Of a DNA stretch of 64,000 bases, positions 43,650-52,298 are shown one piece after another. Source of the DNA: JADFDG01 sp049324475 (GTDB lineage: Bacteria; Pseudomonadota; Gammaproteobacteria; Pseudomonadales; JADFDG01); the NCBI GenBank assembly GCA_049324475.1, contig JBMOOO010000010.1, positions 1-64,000 of the forward strand. Reading direction: 5' to 3'. The stretch's first letter is position 1, and the number at the start of each line of letters is the position of its first letter. The position numbers were made by a program, and so were the translations under genes. The notes beneath the pieces were generated by a model that ran no database searches, was not told the DNA's origin, and saw only the letters and a list, made by a program, of their open reading frames with translations.

Positions 43650-43979
43650 TCAGGGGTTGCCGCGGTTGCGATCATTCAGCTGTTCGATGGCGAGCAGCTC
43701 TTCGTCGGCGTTTTCCAGCAGGCGGTCGATGCGCGAGGACAGGTCGGCGTCACGCCGCGCGCTGCCGCGATTCTGCAGCAGTTCATAACCCAGGTTGAGC
43801 GCAGCCATGACGGCGATGCGTTCCATGCCGATCATGCCGCCCTGTTTCAGTTCCTTCATGCGTTCGTCGAGCAGGCGTGCAGCCTGCATCAGCCCGTCGC
43901 GCTCGTCCGGCGGACAGCTGAGTTTGTATTCCTTGCCGAAAATCTGGACCGTGACGGTGTCCATCGCATCGATGGTCAT
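43650..43979 (-). CDS. zapA: Cell division protein ZapA
   Basis: 109 residues. Stabilises FtsZ filaments at the septum. Small N-terminal beta domain (TVTVQIFGKEYKLSCPPDERDGLMQAARLLDERM) followed by a long coiled coil (about residues 60-105). A second ATG gives a start five residues in. Downstream lies 6S RNA and fau; upstream, one base away, the TIGR02449 coiled-coil gene. Confidence 0.93.
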   Translation of the reverse strand: MTIDAMDTVTVQIFGKEYKLSCPPDERDGLMQAARLLDERMKELKQGGMIGMERIAVMAALNLGYELLQNRGSARRDADLSSRIDRLLENADEELLAIEQLNDRNRGNP

Positions 43980-43980
43980 G

Positions 43981-44187
43981 TCATTCCTGCTCCAGTTCCT
44001 TCAGGCGCGAAATGATCGCTTCGACCTTGGCGCGGGCGAGGTCGTTCTTCTTGAGCAGGTCGGCCCGCTCTTCGCGCAACGAGGCTTCCCGGGTCAGCGA
44101 TGCCTGGTAGCGTTCCCGGACCCGCCGCGAAGCCCGGACGAGCGCTTCGACCTTCTCTTCCAGTTGGCGCAGTTTTTCGTCGCTCAT
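43981..44187 (-). CDS. TIGR02449 family small coiled-coil protein
   Basis: 68 residues, almost entirely one charged coiled coil: EEKVEALVRASRRVRERY..., LREERADLLKKNDLARAKVEAIISRLKELEQE. This matches the TIGR02449 family, a ZapB-like protein always found before zapA in gammaproteobacteria. The role in division is inferred from context and shape. Its stop is 1 base from the zapA start. Confidence 0.85.
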   Translation of the reverse strand: MSDEKLRQLEEKVEALVRASRRVRERYQASLTREASLREERADLLKKNDLARAKVEAIISRLKELEQE

Positions 44188-44330
44188 GCGTCGCTCGAAG
44201 GGGCGGGCGGTGGATTGATTGCGGCAGGGTTATGCCGGCGGCAGCCGGGATGTCGATCCGGGCTACTATAGGCAGCCGGCCCGCCGAGGGTCAATGAAAC
44301 GGCGCCCGCGCCACCCGTCAGGAAACCGCA

Positions 44331-44903
44331 ATGTCCGACCTGCTGCCGCCCTACGACGACATCGATCTGGCCCTGGAAGACATCGGTGCTGCCGGTGGCG
44401 CAGCGGCCATGCATGGCCTGCTGTCCGGGCTGGCCTGTGCCGGGGCCGGGTTGCCGGAAGCGCGTCTGCGCGCCCTGCTGGCCGACGAGCTGGAAGTGGA
44501 TCTGGACGACGTCACGTTTCGCGAGCTGCGCAATGTCGACGGCATCCTGCGCCGGCAGCTGGCGGATGACGATCTCGGGTTCGAGCTGCTGCTGCCCGAA
44601 GACGACCGGCCGCTTGCCGAGCGCGTGGCGGCCATGGCGGAATGGTGCGACGGATTCCTGGCCGGTTTCGGCACCGGCTCCGGCGGCCGCAAGGACCAGG
44701 ATTTTCCGGAAGACGTCCGCATGCTGCTGGAGACCATCGGCGAGTTCACCCGCGCCGAGGTCGGCGAATCCGACGGCGAGGACGAAGCCGAACGCAATTA
44801 CATGGAGCTGGTCGAATACCTGCGCATCGCCGCACTGACCATCCATCTGGAAATCGCCCGGCCCCGCACCGGCGGCCCCGGGCCGGAAGTACCCGTCCAC
44901 TGA
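44331..44903 (+). CDS. YgfB/UPF0149 family protein
   Basis: 190 residues, acidic and helical: MHGLLSGLACAGAGLPEARLRALL, FELLLPEDDRPLAERVAAMAEWCDGFLAGFG, EDVRMLLETIGEFTRAEV and AERNYMELVEYLRIAALTIHLE are family signatures. E. coli ygfB also precedes pepP-ubiH-ubiI. In Pseudomonas, YgfB affects beta-lactamase expression through AmpDh3 (known); the role here is untested. Divergent from the TIGR02449 gene; a possible -10 is TACTAT at 44265-44270. Confidence 0.93.
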   Translation: MSDLLPPYDDIDLALEDIGAAGGAAAMHGLLSGLACAGAGLPEARLRALLADELEVDLDDVTFRELRNVDGILRRQLADDDLGFELLLPEDDRPLAERVAAMAEWCDGFLAGFGTGSGGRKDQDFPEDVRMLLETIGEFTRAEVGESDGEDEAERNYMELVEYLRIAALTIHLEIARPRTGGPGPEVPVH

Positions 44904-44956
44904 CCGGGCTGCACGATGGCGAGGCCGCAGCCGGGAATGTCGAGGAGAGTGCACGC

Positions 44957-46315
44957 GTGACCATTACTGCCCAGGAATATGCCCGTCGCCGCCGTGAACT
45001 CATGCGGCAGATGGCACCCAACAGCATTGCCATCCTGCCGGCGGCACCGGAGCGCAAGCGCAACCGCGATATCGAGTACCCGTATCGCCAGGACAGCGAT
45101 TTCCATTACCTGTCGGGTTTCCCGGAGCCGGAAGCGGTCATCGTGCTGGTGCCGGGCCGGGCGCACGGTGAATTCGTCATGTTCGTGCGCGAGCGTGACC
45201 GCGATGCGGAAATCTGGAACGGCTATCGCGCCGGGCCGGAGGGCGCCTGCAAGCAATACGGCGCCGACGATGCCTTCCCGATCGGCGACATCGACGAAAT
45301 CCTCCCGGGCCTGATCGAAGGCCGCGATCGCCTGTACTACGACATGGGCCGCGACCCGGAGTTCGACCGCACCGTGATGGGCTGGGTCAACACCATCAAG
45401 GCCAAGGTGCGCACCGGCGCCCATCCGCCCGGCGAGTTTGTCGCGCTCAACCATCTGTTGCACGACATGCGCCTGTTCAAGAGCGCCGCCGAACTGAAGA
45501 TCATGAAGCGTTCGGCGGAGATTGCCGCCGGCGCGCACCGGCGTGCGATGGAGAAATGCGTTCCCGGCATGTACGAATATCAGCTGGAGGCTGAATTCCA
45601 GCACGAGTTCATCCGGCATGGTGCCCGTTATCCGGCCTATTCGCCGATCATCGGCGGTGGCCGGAATGCCTGCATCCTGCACTACCGCGAGAACGATTCG
45701 CTGCTGAAAAACGGCGATCTGCTGCTGATCGATGCCGGTTGCGAATACCTGCACTATGCATCCGATATCACCCGGACTTTTCCGGTGAACGGGAAGTTCT
45801 CGAAGGAGCAGCAGGCACTGTACGAACTGGTGCTGGCGTCGCAGCTGGCGGCCATCGGCGAGGTCAAGCCCGGCAATCACTGGAACGCGCCGCACGAAAT
45901 CGTGGTGAAGGTGCTGACGCAGGGGCTGGTTGACCTCGGGCTGCTCAAGGGCGCGGTGAATGACCTCATTGCGTCGGAGGGTTACCGGCGTTTCTTCATG
46001 CACCGTACCGGCCACTGGATCGGTATGGATGTGCACGATGTCGGCGACTACAAGGTCGATGGCCAGTGGCGCGTGCAGGAGCCGGACATGGTGATGACGG
46101 TCGAGCCGGGGCTGTACGTGAGCCCGGACGATGAGACGGTCGATGCGAGATGGCGTGGTATCGGCATCCGCATCGAGGATGATGTGGCTGTCACCAAAAC
46201 CGGTCGCGATGTGCTCACCGAGGAAGCGCCCAAGACGGTTGCTGATGTCGAAAGGGCCATGGCCGACGGCGCGAAGGTGCGCGTGGCCGTTGGCAGCCGC
46301 AAGAAAGCCGGCTGA
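44957..46315 (+). CDS. pepP: Xaa-Pro aminopeptidase P
   Basis: Removes an N-terminal residue before Pro, with two Mn ions. 452 residues from GTG 44957, preceded by GAGGAG (44943-44948). N-terminal creatinase-like domain (ARRRRELMRQMAPNSIAIL, DSDFHYLSGFPEPEAVIVL), then pita-bread domain with metal ligands: Asp in LLIDAGCEY, Asp in ASDITRTFPV, His in HRTGHWIGMDVHDVG, Glu in MTVEPGLY and Glu in GIGIRIEDD. The E. coli enzyme is a tetramer of 441 residues. It begins the pepP-ubiH-ubiI run. Confidence 0.96.
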   Translation: MTITAQEYARRRRELMRQMAPNSIAILPAAPERKRNRDIEYPYRQDSDFHYLSGFPEPEAVIVLVPGRAHGEFVMFVRERDRDAEIWNGYRAGPEGACKQYGADDAFPIGDIDEILPGLIEGRDRLYYDMGRDPEFDRTVMGWVNTIKAKVRTGAHPPGEFVALNHLLHDMRLFKSAAELKIMKRSAEIAAGAHRRAMEKCVPGMYEYQLEAEFQHEFIRHGARYPAYSPIIGGGRNACILHYRENDSLLKNGDLLLIDAGCEYLHYASDITRTFPVNGKFSKEQQALYELVLASQLAAIGEVKPGNHWNAPHEIVVKVLTQGLVDLGLLKGAVNDLIASEGYRRFFMHRTGHWIGMDVHDVGDYKVDGQWRVQEPDMVMTVEPGLYVSPDDETVDARWRGIGIRIEDDVAVTKTGRDVLTEEAPKTVADVERAMADGAKVRVAVGSRKKAG

Positions 46316-46319
46316 TGCC

Positions 46320-47546
46320 ATGAGCCGAATTGTCGTGGTGGGTGGTGGCATGGCCGGTGCATCGCTGGCCCTGCTGCTGGCGCAGCGAACTGCCCACGAT
46401 GTCGTCCTGGTCGAGCAGGTTGCGTTGTCGGCCGACTCTTTCCCCGATGCGCCCAGCTACGATGCGCGCACCACCGCGCTGGCGCTGGGCAGTGCGGAAA
46501 TCCTGTCGGCGATGGGCGTCTGGAAAACGCTGGCGCCGTACGCGGCACCGATCCGTCATATCTCGATCTCTCACCGTGGCCGGTTCGGCGCTGCCCGCCT
46601 GCATGCGGAAGAAGAAGGCGTTGCGGCACTCGGCTACGTGGCCGAAAACCGTCATATCGGTTTTGCCCTGCTGCAGTCGCTGCGCGCAACCCGGGTCGAA
46701 ATACGGGCGCCGGTAAAGGTGCTGTCTGCGACGCGGCAAGCCGCGGGCTTTGCGGTTGAATTGTCCGGCGGCAGCGTGCTGTCCGCCGATCTGCTGGTGG
46801 TGGCCGATGGTGCCAGCTCTGCGTTGCGCGAAGCTCTCGGTGTGGCCGTGACCAGCCACCATTACGAAGCCACGGCTGTGGTCTGCAACGTGTCAGCCCG
46901 CGAGCCGCACGGTGATGTTGCCTGGGAGCGCTTCACGGACGACGGCGCGCTCGCGCTGCTGCCGCTGATCGCCGGCGACGGCACACCGGACAGCCGCCGG
47001 CTGGGGCTGGTGTGGTCCGCGCCGGATGCGCGGGCCCGTGCCCTGCTGGAGATGCCGGATCATGCATTCATGGCCGCGCTGGAAGAAAACACCGGTGGCC
47101 GGCTGGGTGGATTCCGGAGAGTCGGTGTGCGCAACGCCTGGCCGCTGATCAGAACCGTGGCTACCGAGCAGGCCGTGCCGGGCGCAGTGCTGGTCGGCAA
47201 TGCGGCGCATCTGCTGCATCCGGTGGCCGGCCAGGGCTTCAATCTCACGCTGCGTGACCTGACGGCGCTGGCGGACACGCTGGCGGCTGCAGAAGTTGCC
47301 GGCGAGGCACCGGGCTCGCTGCCGATGCTGCAGGCCTGGGCCGCTGCACGCGCACGCGATCAGCAGTTCACGGCGGGTCTGTCGCATCGCCTGCCGCAAC
47401 TGTTCGGGCTGGACAACGCATGGCTGGGCATGGGTCGCGATGCAGGCCTGTTCATCTTCGATGTGCTGGCGCCGCTGAAGCGCGAGTTCGCGCGTCAGAC
47501 CATGGGCATCGGTGTTTTTACCGGGGGTGTGAGCCGTGCCGGCTGA
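46320..47546 (+). CDS. ubiH: UbiH-type 2-polyprenyl-6-methoxyphenol 6-hydroxylase
   Basis: 408 residues from ATG 46320. FAD monooxygenase of ubiquinone synthesis. FAD site GGGMAGASLALLLAQ, PSYDARTTALALGSAEIL (the UbiH family DxRxxAL motif), DLLVVADGASSALRE, and GNAAHLLHPVAGQGFNLTLRDL (GD-like and GQG FAD contacts). The first Gly-rich loop reads IVVVGGGMAG. Directly downstream of pepP, as in E. coli. Confidence 0.93.
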   Translation: MSRIVVVGGGMAGASLALLLAQRTAHDVVLVEQVALSADSFPDAPSYDARTTALALGSAEILSAMGVWKTLAPYAAPIRHISISHRGRFGAARLHAEEEGVAALGYVAENRHIGFALLQSLRATRVEIRAPVKVLSATRQAAGFAVELSGGSVLSADLLVVADGASSALREALGVAVTSHHYEATAVVCNVSAREPHGDVAWERFTDDGALALLPLIAGDGTPDSRRLGLVWSAPDARARALLEMPDHAFMAALEENTGGRLGGFRRVGVRNAWPLIRTVATEQAVPGAVLVGNAAHLLHPVAGQGFNLTLRDLTALADTLAAAEVAGEAPGSLPMLQAWAAARARDQQFTAGLSHRLPQLFGLDNAWLGMGRDAGLFIFDVLAPLKREFARQTMGIGVFTGGVSRAG

Positions 47547-48810
47547 GCGCAGTGCCGTGCAGGAGTGCGATGTCGCCATCGTCGGTGGCGGCATGGTGGG
47601 CGCTGCGCTGGCGGCCGGCCTTGCCGGCACCGGCCTTTCAATCGTGGTGCTGGATGCCGAAGCGCCGGTGGAGCCGTCGCGTACGGCGCCGTCTTCCGTG
47701 CATGAGGTCGAACCGCGGGTGAGTGCCCTGACGTACGCCACGCAGACCCTGCTGGAGCGGCTTGGCGCCTGGCAGCACATGCTGCCCGCGCGGGTGTGCG
47801 CCTATGGCGCCATGGATGTCTGGGATGCCGATGGTACCGGCGCCGTGCATTTCGATGCGGCCGATACCGGCACCGCGGCGCTGGGGTGGATCACGGAAAA
47901 CCGCTTGCTGACAGCCGCACTGCACAAGGCCTGCGCCGTGCACCGCAACATCGACTGGCGCGCACCGGTGCGCGTCCGGGGATTCTCGCGACAGTCCGGG
48001 CGATGGCTGGTCCAGGCCGAGGGCGTCACGCTGTCGGCGCGGTTGCTGGTGGGTGCTGACGGCGCGCAGTCGCAAGTGCGCGAGCAGACCGGCTTCCGCA
48101 CCCGGCAGCAGGATTACCGCCATCGTGCACTGGTGGCGACGGTGGAAACGGAACTGCCGCACGAGCATTGCGCGCGGCAGCGTTTCATGGAGACCGGGCC
48201 GCTGGCGTTCCTGCCGCTGGCGGACGGGAACCGGCGCCACCGTTTGTGCTCGATCGTGTGGTCGACCTCCCCGGAAGAAGCAGATCGTTTGCTGGCACTG
48301 GACGACGCGGCATTTGCTGTCGAGCTCGGTCATGCGCTGGAAGATCGTCTCGGGCAGGTCATGGCGGTCTCGCGTCGTTTTGCCTTTCCCTTGATCGAAC
48401 GCCATGCCGATCATTACGTGCAGGACAACGTCGTGCTGGTGGGTGATGCGGCGCACACCGTGCACCCGCTGGCCGGGCAGGGTGTGAATCTCGGATTTCT
48501 GGATGCGGCGACGCTGGCCGAGGAAATTGCCGGCAACATGGCGCGGGGGCTGCCGTTCGACGAGCCACTGGCGCTGCGCCGGTATGAGCGCCGGCGAAAG
48601 CTGCACAACACCGTGATGCAGAAATCGTTCGCCGGATTCAAGCGGCTGTTCGAGGCGCGGGCACTGCCGGTCCGCTGGCTGCGCAATACCGGCATGGGCC
48701 TGCTCGACAATGCTGCACCGCTCAAGGTGCTGGTGGCACGTCAGGCCATGGGGCTGGACGGCGATCTGCCGGCGTTGTGCCGCCCGGCACCGCGCGGCGC
48801 CGGACTCTGA
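47536..48810 (+). CDS. ubiI: UbiI/UbiH/UbiF-type FAD monooxygenase
   Basis: 424 residues from GTG 47536, overlapping ubiH by 11 bases. FAD loop VAIVGGGMVGAALAAGLAGTG, EPRVSALTYATQTLLERLG, LLVGADGAQSQVREQTG, and VVLVGDAAHTVHPLAGQGVNLGFLDAATLAEEI. The ubiH-ubiI order is as in E. coli (where ubiI was visC), so the enzyme probably hydroxylates C5 of the ring. Which of the two genes has C5 and which C6 activity cannot be told from sequence alone. Confidence 0.88.
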   Translation: MPAERSAVQECDVAIVGGGMVGAALAAGLAGTGLSIVVLDAEAPVEPSRTAPSSVHEVEPRVSALTYATQTLLERLGAWQHMLPARVCAYGAMDVWDADGTGAVHFDAADTGTAALGWITENRLLTAALHKACAVHRNIDWRAPVRVRGFSRQSGRWLVQAEGVTLSARLLVGADGAQSQVREQTGFRTRQQDYRHRALVATVETELPHEHCARQRFMETGPLAFLPLADGNRRHRLCSIVWSTSPEEADRLLALDDAAFAVELGHALEDRLGQVMAVSRRFAFPLIERHADHYVQDNVVLVGDAAHTVHPLAGQGVNLGFLDAATLAEEIAGNMARGLPFDEPLALRRYERRRKLHNTVMQKSFAGFKRLFEARALPVRWLRNTGMGLLDNAAPLKVLVARQAMGLDGDLPALCRPAPRGAGL

Positions 48811-48816
48811 TGCCGG

Positions 48817-49959
48817 CTATTCGAACGCGCCGATCACATCGTTGAGGAAGCGCAGTCCGGTGGCCGTGCAGGCCAGCCGGTCTGCTTCATCCGTCAGCAG
48901 GCCGCGGGCACGCAGCGACTGCAGGGTCGGTGCGATCACGGCGGGTTCGCAACCGGTGCGCTCTGCAAAGGAGGCCGCGGTGACGCCATCCACCAGTCGC
49001 AGGGCGTTCAGCATGAACTCCAGCGGGCGGGCCGGCGGAGGGACTTCCTCGTGGCCGGTCGTGAAGCGGCCATTCACGGCAGCGGCCAGATAGTCGCGCG
49101 GCAGGCGTGTCTTGCGTGTGCGCAGGATGACATCATCGGCCGGCCGCGTGATCTTGCCGTGCGCGCCGGCGCCGATGCCCAGATAGTCGCCGAATTCCCA
49201 GTAATTGCGGTTGTGCCGCGCGGCGCGTCCGGGCTGCGCGAAGGCGCTGATCTCGTAGCGCCGGTAACCGGCGGCGGCCAGTCGCCCGAAGCCGGCATCC
49301 TCGATGTCGGCAAGCACGTCATCGACGGGCAGTGCCGGCGGCCGTGCGTGGAACACGGTGTTCGGTTCGATGGTGAGCTGGTACCAGGACAAGTGGGTTG
49401 GCCCGAGTGCGATGGCCTGTTCGAGATCGGCAAGCGCATCGTCGACGCCCTGACCGGGCAGGCCGTGCATCAGGTCCAGGTTGAAATTGTCGAAGCCGGC
49501 ACCGCGAGCTGCGTCGGCAGCACGGACGGCTTCGTCGCGGCCGTGTATCCGGCCCAGCGCCTGCAGGTGCGCCGGATTGAACGACTGCACGCCGATCGAC
49601 AGGCGATTGATGCCGGCGGCGCGATAGCCGCGGAATTTCTGCTGCTCGACGGTGCCGGGATTGGCTTCCAGCGTGATTTCGGCATCCGGTGCAAGGCGCA
49701 GCCGTTGCTGCAATCCGGAGAGCAGGGTGTCGTAGGCGGCGGGAGAGAACAGGCTGGGCGTGCCGCCACCCATGAAGACGCTCGTGATTTCCCGGCCCTG
49801 GACATACGGCAGATCGGCATCGAGATCGGCCAGCAATGCCGCGATGTACTCGCGCTCGGGCAGTTCGCTGCCGCTTTCGTGGGAATTGAAATCGCAGTAG
49901 GGGCACTTGCGCACGCACCAGGGGATGTGCACGTACAGCGCCAGCGGCGGCAGGATCAT
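48817..49959 (-). CDS. hemW: HemW, radical SAM heme chaperone
   Basis: 380 residues from ATG 49959 (ATGA overlap with rdgB). Radical SAM cluster CVRKCPYCDFNSH: C-x3-C-x2-C followed by DF and not the extra Cys of HemN, which marks HemW. Also VFMGGGTPSLFSP, TLEANPGT, GVQSFNP, FNLDLMHGLPGQ, and HNRNYWEFGDYLGIGAGAHG. Binds and delivers heme; not a coproporphyrinogen dehydrogenase. A longer frame to 50193 is rejected as it overlaps rdgB. Confidence 0.94.
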   Translation of the reverse strand: MILPPLALYVHIPWCVRKCPYCDFNSHESGSELPEREYIAALLADLDADLPYVQGREITSVFMGGGTPSLFSPAAYDTLLSGLQQRLRLAPDAEITLEANPGTVEQQKFRGYRAAGINRLSIGVQSFNPAHLQALGRIHGRDEAVRAADAARGAGFDNFNLDLMHGLPGQGVDDALADLEQAIALGPTHLSWYQLTIEPNTVFHARPPALPVDDVLADIEDAGFGRLAAAGYRRYEISAFAQPGRAARHNRNYWEFGDYLGIGAGAHGKITRPADDVILRTRKTRLPRDYLAAAVNGRFTTGHEEVPPPARPLEFMLNALRLVDGVTAASFAERTGCEPAVIAPTLQSLRARGLLTDEADRLACTATGLRFLNDVIGAFE

Positions 49960-50546
49960 GGCGTGCGCAGCAGCGCCGCCAGCGTGCGCATGGCCTGGCC
50001 GCGATGACTCAGGGCATTCTTGCGTTCCGGCGGCAGTTCCGCCGAGCTGCAGTTGTCGGACGGCACAAAGAACAACGGGTCGTAGCCGAAACCGCCGGCG
50101 CCTCGCGGAGCATCGAGAATGGTTCCTTCCCAGCTGCCCTGGGCGATCACCGGCACCGGATCCCCGGCATGGCGCATGAACGCCAGCACGCACAGGAATC
50201 GTGCGCGTGCGTTGCGCTCACCGCGCGCGGCCAGTTCGGCCAGCAGCTTCGCGTTGTTGGCGGCATCGCCGGCACCGGCGCCGGCATAGCGGGCTGAATA
50301 AATACCGGGGGCACCGCCGAGCACGTCCACGGACAATCCGGAGTCGTCGGCGATCGCCGGCAGGCCGGTATGCCTTGCTGCGTTGCGCGCCTTGATGAGG
50401 GCATTCTCGATGAAGCTCAGGCCGGTCTCGTCGGCTTCCGGGACGCCGAAATCGCTCTGTGCCGTCACTTCGAAACCGAGCGGAGCCAGCATCTGCTGCA
50501 TTTCACGCAGCTTGCCCTGGTTGCCGGTGGCGAGGACGATTTTCAT
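49956..50546 (-). CDS. rdgB: RdgB, non-canonical purine NTP pyrophosphatase
   Basis: 196 residues. Hydrolyses dITP, dXTP and XTP, keeping them out of DNA. Motifs: IVLATGNQGKLREM, AIADDSGLSVDVLGGAPGIYSARYAG, RFLCVLAFM, GSWEGTILDAPRGAGGFGYDPLFFVP and LSHRGQAMRTL at the end. Start at 50546, overlapping metW by 4 bases, and stop overlapping hemW by 4 bases. The order rdgB-hemW is as in E. coli and Pseudomonas. Confidence 0.96.
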   Translation of the reverse strand: MKIVLATGNQGKLREMQQMLAPLGFEVTAQSDFGVPEADETGLSFIENALIKARNAARHTGLPAIADDSGLSVDVLGGAPGIYSARYAGAGAGDAANNAKLLAELAARGERNARARFLCVLAFMRHAGDPVPVIAQGSWEGTILDAPRGAGGFGYDPLFFVPSDNCSSAELPPERKNALSHRGQAMRTLAALLRTP

Positions 50547-51139
50547 CCGCGCCGGGTGAGGCGGTAGATGGCGATTTCGCCCAGCAGGTTCGGGAACGCC
50601 TGCATCAGCAATCCTTCCCGGTGCCGCGCATCGACCACCAGCCGGTCGAGTACATGCCAGCCGTTGTCGCGGCACAGCACGTCGAAGTCACGGAAGGTGC
50701 ACAGATGGATATTCGGTGTGTCGTACCACTGGTGCGGCAGCGACTCCGATATCGGCATGCGACCCTTGAACGTCAGGTAGAAGCGTGGCCGCCAGTGCCC
50801 GAAGTTGGGAAACGTCACGATGGCCTCGCGGCCGACCCGCAGCATCTCGCCAATGACCAGGTGTGGATTGTGCAGCGCCTGGAGGGCCTGGGTCATGACC
50901 ACGGTATCGAAGCTGCCGTCGTCGAAGTTGCGCAGCCCTTCGTCAATATCCTGCTCGATCACGTTCACGCCGCGTTCGATGCAGGCCCGGATCTCGTCGT
51001 GGTCGATCTCTATGCCGTAGCTGCTCACCTGCCGTTGCCGGGCCAGGTATTCCAGCAACGATCCGTCGCCACAGCCCAGATCAAGCACTCGGGATCCGGG
51101 TTTGACCCAGTTGCCGATGATTTCCAGTTCGGCGCGCAT
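50543..51139 (-). CDS. metW: MetW
   Basis: 198 residues. SAM-methyltransferase-like fold with VLDLGCGDGSLLEYL, GIEIDHDEI, DTVVMTQALQALHNPHLVIGEML, and FPNFGHWRPRFYLTFKGRMP, DTPNIHLCTFRDFDVLC, the MetW-specific region. It is needed together with MetX for efficient acyl transfer to homoserine in several bacteria (known). It follows metX by one base and overlaps rdgB by 4 bases. Confidence 0.95.
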   Translation of the reverse strand: MRAELEIIGNWVKPGSRVLDLGCGDGSLLEYLARQRQVSSYGIEIDHDEIRACIERGVNVIEQDIDEGLRNFDDGSFDTVVMTQALQALHNPHLVIGEMLRVGREAIVTFPNFGHWRPRFYLTFKGRMPISESLPHQWYDTPNIHLCTFRDFDVLCRDNGWHVLDRLVVDARHREGLLMQAFPNLLGEIAIYRLTRRG

Positions 51140-51140
51140 G

Positions 51141-52298
51141 TCAGGTGCCTCCGCCGGATATTTCGCGATGCACGCGCAGCATGTAGGCGCGGAACAACTC
51201 GGTGTAGCGCGGGATATCGATCAGGAACGAGTCGTGACCCTGCGGGGCGTCGATGTCGGCGTAGGAGACCTGTTTGCCGTTCTTGAGCAGGGCGTTGACG
51301 ATTTCCCGCGAACGTTCCGGCGAGAAGCGCCAGTCGGTAGTGAACGAGCAGACGAAGAATCCGGCCCGTGCGCCGGCCAGCGCCTTGACCAGGTCGTTGC
51401 CGAAATCGCGGGCCGGGTCGAAGTAATCCAGCGCCTTGGTCATCAGCAGGTAGGTGTTGGCGTCGAAGAACTTCGAGAACTGCTCGCCCTGGTGCCGCAG
51501 GTAGCTTTCCACCTGGAATTCAACGTCGAAGCCGTACTGGAACTTCCCGCTCTGCAGGTCGCGGCCGAATTTCTGTTTCATCGCCTCGTCGCTGAGGTAG
51601 GTGATATGGCCGACCATGCGCGCAAGGATGAGGCCCTGCTTCGGGAAGGTGTCGTGCTGGTAATAGTGACCGTTGTGGAAGTTCGGATCGTTCAGGATGG
51701 CCTGCCGTGCCACCTCGTTGAAACCGATGTTCTGTGCCGACAGCTTCGGCGCGGACGCGATCACCAGCGCATGCCGGATACGGTCCGGATAGTCGATGCT
51801 CCACTGCAGCGCCTGCATGCCGCCGAGACTGCCGCCGACCACGGCGGCCCACTGCCGTATGCCGAGCCGGTCGGCCAGCGCGGCCTGCGATTTCACCCAG
51901 TCCTTGACCGTGACCAGCGGGAAATCGGAGCCCCAGGGGCGCCCGGTACCGGGGTTGACGGTGGTCGGCCCGGTCGAGCCGTAGCAGCTGCCGAGATTGT
52001 TCGGGCACACCACGAAGAAACGGTCGGTATCGATGGCCTTGCCCGGGCCGATGCAGCTGTCCCACCAGCCGGGCTTGCGATCTGCCATCGAGTGATAGCC
52101 CGCCGCGTGGTGGCTGCCGGACAGCGCGTGGCAGATCAGCACGGCATTGGACGCATCCGCGTTCAGTGTGCCGTAGGTTTCGTAGACCAGATCGTAGCTG
52201 GCCAGCGTGCGGTTGCACTCCAGCGCGAGCGGTTGGTCGAAATGTGCGGTTTGCGGTACGACGATGCCGACCGAATCGGGGGAAATGAACTCAGGCAA
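51141..52298 (-). CDS. metX: Homoserine O-acyltransferase (MetX, likely succinyl-specific)
   Basis: 385 residues, first committed step of methionine synthesis. Alpha/beta-hydrolase fold: LICHALSGSHHAAG, DSCIGPGKAIDTDRFFVVCPN, GGSLGGMQALQW (Ser nucleophile about residue 155), FEVESYLRHQGEQFSKFFDANTYL-like region, TDWRFSPERS (Asp) and DAPQGHDSFL (His). Overall similarity to Pseudomonas MetX paired with MetW, which uses succinyl-CoA; acetyl- versus succinyl-CoA use is therefore inferred. It overlaps the GTPase stop by 8 bases. Confidence 0.93.
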   Translation of the reverse strand: MPEFISPDSVGIVVPQTAHFDQPLALECNRTLASYDLVYETYGTLNADASNAVLICHALSGSHHAAGYHSMADRKPGWWDSCIGPGKAIDTDRFFVVCPNNLGSCYGSTGPTTVNPGTGRPWGSDFPLVTVKDWVKSQAALADRLGIRQWAAVVGGSLGGMQALQWSIDYPDRIRHALVIASAPKLSAQNIGFNEVARQAILNDPNFHNGHYYQHDTFPKQGLILARMVGHITYLSDEAMKQKFGRDLQSGKFQYGFDVEFQVESYLRHQGEQFSKFFDANTYLLMTKALDYFDPARDFGNDLVKALAGARAGFFVCSFTTDWRFSPERSREIVNALLKNGKQVSYADIDAPQGHDSFLIDIPRYTELFRAYMLRVHREISGGGT